From positions 1 to 6,594 of the forward strand of contig JAYEKL010000121.1 of assembly GCA_034660995.1 (NCBI GenBank): a stretch of 6,594 bases of DNA. Reading direction: 5' to 3'. Made by a program: the position numbers and the translations under genes. This document shows positions 1 through 3,860 of the stretch, in pieces. How positions within the stretch are numbered: position 1 is the stretch's first letter; the number at the start of each line of letters is the position of its first letter. This DNA comes from JAYEKL01 sp034660995. Its GTDB lineage: Bacteria > Patescibacteriota > Minisyncoccia > JAHIHE01 > JAGLIN01. The notes under the pieces were generated by a model that was given only the letters and a program-made list of their open reading frames with translations, was not told where the DNA came from and did no database searches.

Positions 1-51
1 AGTGAAAAAGTAATAAATAGTAAAATAATAAAAGGTGATTTGGATGGGTAA
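1..51 (+). CDS. C-terminal tail of a rightward gene entering from the left (partial)
   Basis: Frame 1 is open from the first base to a TAA at 49-51 and would encode the last 16 residues of a protein (SEKVINSKIIKGDLDG). The other two forward frames meet stops within the first 20 bases. A strong terminator begins 27 bases after this stop, as expected for the end of a rightward gene. Sixteen residues are too few to assign a family, and an open stretch this short could occur by chance, so the call rests mainly on the terminator. Confidence 0.35.
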   Translation, partial: SEKVINSKIIKGDLDG

Positions 52-77
52 TGAGATTTTTAGTAAAATCAAAATTC

Positions 78-107
78 AAAAAACACCGCAATTTTGCGGT
101 GTTTTTT
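78..107. terminator. Bidirectional intrinsic terminator
   Basis: A perfect inverted repeat with the core ACACCGCA / TGCGGTGT closes on a four-base loop and is flanked by six A on the left and six T on the right. Read in either direction it gives a GC-rich hairpin followed by a U tract. It sits between the end of a rightward frame (51) and the end of leftward rpmA (198), so it probably serves both converging transcripts. Confidence 0.88.
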
Positions 108-130
108 ATTATTTGAAATATATTTTATTT

Positions 131-160
131 ATATCCTCCTACTGACTTCGTCGCTTTTTT
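131..160. repeat. GC-richer island, possible remnant of a dispersed intergenic repeat
   Basis: Between the terminator and the rpmA stop lies a short stretch that stands out from its AT-rich surroundings. On the minus strand it contains GCGACGAAGTC followed by AGTAGGAGGATAT. From memory, GCGACGAAGTC-type strings occur in dispersed intergenic repeats of the form TGTCATCCTGAGCGACGAAGTC in many bacteria, including CPR assemblies. The AGGAGG on the minus strand has no suitable start codon after it, so I do not read it as a ribosome binding site. The identification is tentative. Confidence 0.3.
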
Positions 161-197
161 AAATCCTGTTTTTTATAAAAATAATTTATTGTAATAT

Positions 198-515
198 TTA
201 TTTTGCTGTTTCTTTCCGAGGTTGATTCTGTGGAGTCTTATCTTTTTCAATGCTTACAAATTTAACTCTTTTTTTATTTCCATTAAATCTAATAATTTGT
301 TTTTCAGTGAACCTTACAAAGCCGTCAATTACAGCAAAAATTGTATGATCTTTGCCTTGCATAACGCCTTTTCCAAGTCTGAATTTGCTTCCCCTTTGTC
401 TGACAATAATGCTACCAGCTTTTGCCACTTGATTTCCAAAAATTTTTACACCTAAATATTTAGGTTTACTATCGTTTAGGTTGGACGCGGTACCGCCCGC
501 TTTCTTATGTGCCAT
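198..515 (-). CDS. rpmA: 50S ribosomal protein L27
   Basis: This encodes bacterial ribosomal protein bL27, a 105-residue component of the large subunit whose N-terminal tail reaches the peptidyl transferase centre. The N terminus MAHKKAGG, then LGVK-FG-QV, IIVRQRG-KF and GKDHTIFAVIDG-V-F (about residues 21-70), match the family closely. The protein starts directly with MAHKKAGG, so it lacks the cleavable N-terminal extension seen in Firmicutes. The usual GVG before the GKDHT motif is GVM here. After about residue 85 there is a charged, low-complexity tail (KDKTPQNQPRKETAK) that is probably disordered. The usual partner rplU (L21) is not adjacent; the upstream gene in the same direction is the methyltransferase, 62 bases away. 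I see no Shine-Dalgarno sequence before the ATG. The start is fixed by the conserved N terminus. Confidence 0.98.
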   Translation of the reverse strand: MAHKKAGGTASNLNDSKPKYLGVKIFGNQVAKAGSIIVRQRGSKFRLGKGVMQGKDHTIFAVIDGFVRFTEKQIIRFNGNKKRVKFVSIEKDKTPQNQPRKETAK

Positions 516-522
516 AATGATT

Positions 523-558
523 AAGTTTAAAGTTAAAAGTTTGTAAAGTTATAAAGTT
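523..558. repeat. Degenerate tandem repeat, AAGTT every 7-9 bases
   Basis: The gap between rpmA and the methyltransferase gene holds five AAGTT cores starting at 523, 530, 537, 546 and 554, so the spacing is 7, 7, 9 and 8 bases. It resembles the short-period repeats in three other gaps of this window but uses a different unit. No gene or promoter function is evident. Confidence 0.6.
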
Positions 559-560
559 TT

Positions 561-575
561 TGTCATCCTGAATCC
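561..575. repeat. TGTCATCCTGAATCC, possible dispersed-repeat fragment
   Basis: This 15-base string lies just outside the 3' end of the methyltransferase gene. TGTCATCCTGA is, from memory, the start of a repeat family common in intergenic DNA of many bacteria and CPR assemblies. The second half of that family may be represented at 131-160 on the other side of rpmA. The match is short, so the call is weak. Confidence 0.3.
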
Positions 576-577
576 AT

Positions 578-1816
578 TTATTTATTCTCAAATATTACTA
601 CCTCTCTCGCGACAATTTGGTCTGGTCTGCTGTAAACTATAGAGTTTCTAGAGGTTATTTTTGTATATTTTGTAATGAATTTCTCGTCTAATGGACATAT
701 GATAGAATAGCCTATTTTTTCTAGTTTGTCAATAAAAGGTGTAAATACATGTTGTTTTTGATTTATTCTATAAGCAGGAAGAGTAACGACTATTTTTGCT
801 TTTTTTCTTAGCACACTCTTTGAAGCTTGAAAAAATCTCAAATACATTTTTTCCAAAGTATTAAAATTTTGCCTAACCTCTTGTTTTTTGGGTGTTTTTT
901 TGTAAACTGGACCTAAGTTAGACTCTGTTACAATCGCGTCAATAGAATTTGGTTTTATTTTTTTTGATATATTTCCAATATCTGATTGAAAAATTTTGTA
1001 ATCAGGATATTTTAGAATATATTTTTTGGAAATCCATTCTAAATTAGTTTTAGAGTTCTCAATTTGTTTGTCGTTTGCGTCACTTCCAATAATTTTATAA
1101 TCATTCAATAATGCTTCTTGAAGAATCGTTCCTATTCCGCAAAATGGATCAAAAATAGTTTGCCCTTCTTTTATATTTGCCAGATTGATCATAATTTGAG
1201 CAAGTTTTGGAGGAAGCATCCCGATATGAGAGTCTCTGCATGGTCTGTCGTAATCACGCTTTGAATAGCTTTCTACGTCTTGCACGGCTATAGTTTTTGA
1301 TAGAATTATTTTATCATTTGACATTATAATATTGAATTCCGATCCTTTCACAGTTAGTTTATTTTTGAAAATTGAAGCGCTATTTAATTCCATTGTTTTA
1401 TTGTCTGGAAAAACTATTCTTACGCTTGATTTTCCAATCAACGATTTTTTTATATTTTTAAATCTTGTTTCAATTTCTCTAAATTCTCTATATATTTCTG
1501 AATCCTCTTTCTCTTTTGTTTGATAAAAACTATAACCAATAGTTTTCTTGCCAGGCATTTTTTCATTAACGATAAAATTGATCTTTTCAAAGACATCTTC
1601 TAAATTTTGGTAAGAATCTAAAAACACAGCTATTTTTATAGTTCCACCCATTTGAGGAAGTAATTCCTTAAAATCTATGTCATTTTTTATATCAAGAGTA
1701 AGCATCTCCCTTGATATGAATTTCATGCTATATTCAGTTTTTGTTTTATTTAGTGCTGCTTGCAGTTCGGCGATTGATAAAGCAGGTATGCGTCCTAAAT
1801 GGAATATATATTTCAT
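578..1816 (-). CDS. Trm11/TrmG10-like SAM-dependent RNA methyltransferase
   Basis: This 412-residue protein is probably a SAM-dependent tRNA guanosine N2-methyltransferase of the Trm11/TrmG10 type, acting in the cytoplasm. Residues 1-180 form an N-terminal region that begins like this family (GGTIKIAV near 57-64) and may hold a THUMP-like RNA-binding domain. Residues 191-206 (RPCRDSHIGMLPPKLA) match the family signature RP-RD--GMLPPKLA. Motif I, the SAM-binding loop, is FDPFCGIGT at 222-230, and GSDAN at 244-248 fits the acidic SAM-ribose contact. Motif IV, normally DPPYG, is TESNLGP at 297-303, so the catalytic tetrapeptide is not canonical. The C terminus carries YSRPDQIVAREVVIF (395-409). 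No Shine-Dalgarno sequence precedes the ATG; a plausible promoter lies about 20-50 bases upstream. It may be transcribed with rpmA, 62 bases downstream. A DNA methyltransferase role is less likely given the LPPKLA signature. Confidence 0.8.
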   Translation of the reverse strand: MKYIFHLGRIPALSIAELQAALNKTKTEYSMKFISREMLTLDIKNDIDFKELLPQMGGTIKIAVFLDSYQNLEDVFEKINFIVNEKMPGKKTIGYSFYQTKEKEDSEIYREFREIETRFKNIKKSLIGKSSVRIVFPDNKTMELNSASIFKNKLTVKGSEFNIIMSNDKIILSKTIAVQDVESYSKRDYDRPCRDSHIGMLPPKLAQIMINLANIKEGQTIFDPFCGIGTILQEALLNDYKIIGSDANDKQIENSKTNLEWISKKYILKYPDYKIFQSDIGNISKKIKPNSIDAIVTESNLGPVYKKTPKKQEVRQNFNTLEKMYLRFFQASKSVLRKKAKIVVTLPAYRINQKQHVFTPFIDKLEKIGYSIICPLDEKFITKYTKITSRNSIVYSRPDQIVAREVVIFENK

Positions 1817-1835
1817 AATTTGTTAATAATGGTTT

Positions 1836-1863
1836 ATAATAAGATAAATTGTTACATTGTTAA
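1836..1863 (-). promoter_or_regulatory. Candidate sigma-70 promoter of the methyltransferase gene
   Basis: On the minus strand TTAACA (1858-1863) is separated by 16 bases from TATTAT (1836-1841), each one mismatch from consensus. The predicted transcript start near 1829 leaves a leader of about a dozen bases before the ATG at 1816. The -35 element lies inside the octamer repeat at 1849-1880. In DNA this AT-rich chance matches are common, so confidence is moderate. A second TATAAT on the minus strand at 1878-1883 has a poorer -35. Confidence 0.4.
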
Positions 1864-1880
1864 ATTGTTGTATTGTTATT
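1849..1880. repeat. Four tandem octamers, TTGTTnnn
   Basis: Four consecutive 8-base units each begin with TTGTT and end in ACA, AAA, GTA and ATT. The period is exact with no indels. The array sits in the gap between the divergent methyltransferase and Ada-like genes. Its minus strand supplies a TTAACA element that could act as a -35 box. Confidence 0.75.
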
Positions 1881-1917
1881 ATATCATTATTTATTGAACT
1901 GTTTAAGCACAGGTTAT

Positions 1918-1946
1918 TTGAGAATAATAATGAGGAGCGATATAAT
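1918..1946 (+). promoter_or_regulatory. Sigma-70 promoter of the Ada-like membrane protein gene
   Basis: TTGAGA (1918-1923) and a perfect TATAAT (1941-1946) are separated by 17 bases, the optimal spacing. Transcription would begin near 1953 and leave a 5' leader of about 46 bases before the ATG at 1999. A GAGGAG inside the spacer (1932-1937) is upstream of the predicted transcript start, so it is not a ribosome binding site. Confidence 0.65.
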
Positions 1947-1998
1947 AATTTAATAATAGAATAATATTGCGTATGATCCATAATATAATAATGTAGAA

Positions 1999-2433
1999 AT
2001 GCAAACAGAATTTACGAAAAATTTTACAAAAAACAATCGGGAAAAAATGTTTTTATTGATTGGCTTTTTTCTTGTTCTTCTTTTTGGATTTTTTTCTGGA
2101 TATTTTTATCTCTCTAGTCAAATAGATAAGCAGGGGATAGTTATGGTTGATGCCAATCAGAATTGTAAAGACTTGTTTAATTTAAAGTCTGTAGATGATA
2201 GCTCTAGTTTTAATTTAAATTCTAATTCACAAGTAAAGGGGGAACAAGATAAATCTGAAAATATAATTTTACAAAATAAAACTGGAGCTTTTGTCGCCAG
2301 TAAAAACAGTAAAATTTATCACAAACCAGATTGTAGATATGTAAAGCGGATTAAAGAAAAGAATAAAGTTTGGTTCCAGTCAGCCAAAGAGGCTGAGGAT
2401 AGGGGATATATTCCGCATAACTGTGTGGAATAA
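1999..2433 (+). CDS. Membrane-anchored protein with C-terminal Ada-like Zn-binding domain
   Basis: This 144-residue protein has a short charged N terminus (1-16), one hydrophobic membrane segment at about 17-38, a polar and probably disordered linker (about 50-95), and a compact C-terminal domain (about 97-143). The domain reads FVASKNSKIYHKPDC, then WFQSAKEAEDRGYIPHNC. This resembles the metal-binding module of the Ada DNA-repair protein (H-p-C ... F-s-eA---Gy-p---C). H108, C112, H140 and C142 are possible zinc ligands; classical Ada uses four cysteines. With the positively charged N terminus inside, the domain would face outward, so a DNA-repair role is unlikely. Small proteins of this design are frequent in CPR genomes; their function is unknown to me. 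The ATG at 1999 has no clear Shine-Dalgarno sequence; Met17 (2047) is an alternative start just before the membrane segment. Confidence 0.8.
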   Translation: MQTEFTKNFTKNNREKMFLLIGFFLVLLFGFFSGYFYLSSQIDKQGIVMVDANQNCKDLFNLKSVDDSSSFNLNSNSQVKGEQDKSENIILQNKTGAFVASKNSKIYHKPDCRYVKRIKEKNKVWFQSAKEAEDRGYIPHNCVE

Positions 2434-2471
2434 CCAAGCTTTATTTTAAATAAAATGATGTGAAAAATAAG

Positions 2472-2526
2472 TTCGCAGGAAAGAAAGCTTTGTTATGACT
2501 ATTGTGTTTTCTTTCCCACTTGCGAA
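2472..2526 (-). terminator. Intrinsic terminator of the small leftward gene
   Basis: On the minus strand TTCGCA and GGAAAGAAA pair with TTTCTTTCC and TGCGAA. This gives a 6-bp outer and a 9-bp inner stem interrupted by a four-base AGTG bulge, with a 21-base loop. The stem is followed by CTTATTTTTCA, a U-rich tract. It begins five bases after the stop of the 49-residue gene. Read rightward there is no T tract after the stem, so it should not terminate the Ada-like gene. The AGTG bulge and the neighbouring bases can instead form a small local hairpin (2517-2529) that competes with the outer stem. Confidence 0.65.
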
Positions 2527-2530
2527 GTGT

Positions 2531-2680
2531 TTAGATGAAGTAGCCCTGTCTATTAGGGTACGCAAAGGTTATGGCTTTTAGAGCCTCTACAACCTTGCAT
2601 AAGAATTCTCCAAGTTCTTTTTTTTCATCTTTTTCTACGTACCTGCTTTTCTTCTTCGCTCCTATTGCTATTCTGTTCAT
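2531..2680 (-). CDS. Small 49-residue protein of unknown function
   Basis: ATG at 2678-2680 to TAA at 2531-2533 encodes 49 residues, starting MNRIAIGAKKKSRYVEKDEK and ending AYPNRQGYFI. I do not recognise it. The N terminus is basic (KKKSR, 9-13), residues 17-40 look helical and amphipathic with one cysteine (C28), and the C terminus is aromatic. There is no signal peptide or membrane segment. Support that it is a real gene comes from its surroundings: a good Shine-Dalgarno sequence seven bases before the ATG, a strong promoter with predicted start near 2721, a hairpin at the predicted 5' end, and a terminator directly after the stop. The transcript would be about 250 nt. The alternative is a regulatory RNA in which this frame is incidental. 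Confidence 0.65.
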   Translation of the reverse strand: MNRIAIGAKKKSRYVEKDEKKELGEFLCKVVEALKAITFAYPNRQGYFI

Positions 2681-2687
2681 TCTTTTT

Positions 2688-2694
2688 CTCTCCT
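2688..2694 (-). promoter_or_regulatory. Shine-Dalgarno sequence of the 49-residue gene
   Basis: The minus strand reads AGGAGAG seven bases before the ATG at 2680. It directly follows the 3' arm of the leader hairpin, so folding there could affect access to it. Confidence 0.7.
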
Positions 2695-2695
2695 A

Positions 2696-2721
2696 ATGAC
2701 ACTCCTAAAAGCAAGTGCCAT
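2696..2721 (-). promoter_or_regulatory. 5' leader hairpin of the 49-residue gene
   Basis: On the minus strand ATGGCACT (2714-2721) pairs with AGTGTCAT (2696-2703), giving eight base pairs with one G-U and a 10-base loop. The predicted transcript start at about 2721 places the stem at the very 5' end of the RNA. This arrangement can protect mRNA from 5' decay or modulate the Shine-Dalgarno sequence next to it. The role is inferred. Confidence 0.5.
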
Positions 2722-2727
2722 ATAATG

Positions 2728-2755
2728 ATTTTAAACTAAAATTTGATTTAGTCAA
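2728..2755 (-). promoter_or_regulatory. Sigma-70 promoter of the 49-residue gene
   Basis: On the minus strand TTGACT (2750-2755) is followed after 16 bases by TAAAAT (2728-2733), each one base from consensus. The predicted transcript start is near 2721. Confidence 0.7.
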
Positions 2756-2840
2756 TAGTAAAAAAATGATTGCCTGTGTATAAAAAACTTCTCAAATTTT
2801 TGGAAAATTATACAATAGTAATTAAGTGGAATAAAAATAT

Positions 2841-2886
2841 AACGGTAGTCTCTTTCCATGCGACCACATGTAAAGAGACTACTGTT
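2841..2886. repeat. Long imperfect inverted repeat (15-bp stem)
   Basis: AACGGTAGTCTCTTT (2841-2855) and AAAGAGACTACTGTT (2872-2886) are complementary over 15 positions with a single G-T pair. Inside the arms, after a C/T mismatch, CATG pairs with CATG and leaves a six-base loop CGACCA. Rightward it is followed by an A-rich tract, and leftward by ATATTTTTATT, so a leftward terminator is possible. No leftward gene ends here. It lies between the divergent 49-residue and 248-residue genes and outside both predicted transcripts. A structured RNA, an operator, or a mobile-element relic are alternatives I cannot separate. Confidence 0.7.
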
Positions 2887-2961
2887 AAAAAATATATTTG
2901 GAAAATGTAAAACAATATAAAATAATAAATTGCTAATTAGGTAATAATTTGTTGTGGCATC

Positions 2962-2989
2962 TTGACTTTTATTTTGGTATTGCTAAGAT
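2962..2989 (+). promoter_or_regulatory. Sigma-70 promoter of the 248-residue gene
   Basis: TTGACT (2962-2967) and TAAGAT (2984-2989) are separated by 16 bases. Transcription would start near 2996, leaving a leader of about 80 bases. The -35 box and spacing are the same as in the promoter of the neighbouring 49-residue gene. Confidence 0.6.
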
Positions 2990-3063
2990 GTAATTAATGA
3001 TTCAAATAAGAACATTACAAAAAAGAACAAAAGATAAAGTATTTTATTCTTTTAAAACTTGAC

Positions 3064-3072
3064 AAGGAGGAG
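3064..3072 (+). promoter_or_regulatory. Strong Shine-Dalgarno sequence that sets a TTG start
   Basis: AAGGAGGAG lies six bases before the TTG at 3079-3081 (AGGAGG to start is eight). No in-frame ATG occurs until deep in the protein (Met208), so this site identifies TTG as the initiation codon. Confidence 0.85.
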
Positions 3073-3078
3073 AAACTA

Positions 3079-3825
3079 TTGTTTAAAACAGAACCAAAGA
3101 AGAGCGTAAATAGTCATAATATTTTGTATGCTCGAGTTGCTACTTCAGGAGACACATCTGAGAGAACAATAATTTTTGTTGAGGAGACGAATGGTAATTC
3201 CATCGTGACTTATGTTTTGTTTAAAGAACAAATCAGTAAGTTGAAAAGTTTAGGTATCAATGTTGAAAATAGAGATTTACATCATCTTGCGCAGAAAGTT
3301 TTAAAAAGATGCCTAATTTCTGTTTTGAAAGAAAAACCTTCTATTAGGAGGTCAAAAGCCATTGAATGCGGAATAGAATTTAAAAGTGATAATAAACTTT
3401 TGAGGAAGCTAAGAGCGATAGAAGAAGAGATTGCGTTTAATTTGGTTGTATCGCTACCCTCTGATATACATCAAATTTACAATCGCATTTTCAGAGAATG
3501 TTTGGTACCAGAAGAAATTTTGTCAAAATTAAATAAAATTTTGGAAGAACAAAAGCTTTCTGGTAACCCTAAAAATGATGTTATTGATCTGTTTTCGTTT
3601 ATAGCGATTCTTGTGAATGATGTTTTTTGTATTGATACGGGAAACATAAATAAGCTTAAAAATAGCAAGGATGCTATCGTAACGACAGAATTATTGAAAA
3701 TGCTTCAAATAACAAAAGAAGAAGTTCAAAAATATGTTGCAGATCTTTTTTTGTATCCCATATATTGGAAAAGAACTGAACATTTTAATATAATTGTTTG
3801 TTTTTACAGGAATTATAAAAAGTAA
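3079..3825 (+). CDS. Protein of unknown function, 248 residues
   Basis: I do not recognise this protein. It starts at TTG (3079) behind a strong Shine-Dalgarno sequence. Residues 14-50 look like beta strands (ILYARVATS, TIIFVEE, SIVTYVLF). Most of the rest is predicted helical: 65-87, a charged stretch at 106-122 (LLRKLRAIEEEIAF), 143-160, and a hydrophobic helix at 168-186 (VIDLFSFIAILVNDVF). The C terminus is aromatic and basic (YPIYWKRTEHF ... CFYRNYKK). There is no signal peptide, no zinc-finger pattern, and no nucleotide-binding or nuclease motif I can see. The segment 201-222 (VTTELLKMLQITKEEVQKYV) could be a helix-turn-helix, but this is weak. It has its own promoter and stands alone, converging on priA with only 35 bases between stops. 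Its strong ribosome binding site contrasts with the conserved genes here. The frame is long and uninterrupted, so I am confident it is coding. Confidence 0.85.
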   Translation: MFKTEPKKSVNSHNILYARVATSGDTSERTIIFVEETNGNSIVTYVLFKEQISKLKSLGINVENRDLHHLAQKVLKRCLISVLKEKPSIRRSKAIECGIEFKSDNKLLRKLRAIEEEIAFNLVVSLPSDIHQIYNRIFRECLVPEEILSKLNKILEEQKLSGNPKNDVIDLFSFIAILVNDVFCIDTGNINKLKNSKDAIVTTELLKMLQITKEEVQKYVADLFLYPIYWKRTEHFNIIVCFYRNYKK

Positions 3826-3860
3826 TATAGCTTTTATCTCTAGTTGAACTAACAATTTTT

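Noticed and set aside
131..145. AGGAGG on the minus strand as a ribosome binding site for a leftward gene
   Set aside because: No start codon with a reading frame of any length follows before the terminator at 78-107.
222..455. Open frame on the plus strand opposite rpmA
   Set aside because: It lies wholly antisense to a certain ribosomal protein gene, has no ribosome binding site, and its translation has no recognisable features.
1332..1523. Open frame opposite the methyltransferase gene
   Set aside because: Antisense to a well-supported gene and without start signals.
1984..1989. TATAAT ten bases before the Ada-like gene ATG, suggesting a leaderless transcript
   Set aside because: No -35 element lies at suitable distance, and the promoter at 1918-1946 is better on both boxes and spacing.
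2441..2456. AT palindrome after the Ada-like gene stop
   Set aside because: It consists of A-T pairs only with almost no loop, so it is unlikely to terminate transcription.
2858..2920. 20-codon frame starting in the loop of the 15-bp hairpin (MRPHVKRLLLK...)
   Set aside because: It could be a leader peptide, but there is no Shine-Dalgarno sequence before the ATG and no promoter upstream that I trust.
3059..3064. TTGACA matching the -35 consensus exactly
   Set aside because: It overlaps the Shine-Dalgarno region of the 248-residue gene, and a promoter there would start transcription inside the coding region.
3840..3860. Possible terminator between the convergent 248-residue gene and priA (TAGT-TGA-ACTA then T tract)
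   Set aside because: The stem is only four AT-rich pairs with a three-base loop; the T tract alone is not enough in DNA this AT-rich.
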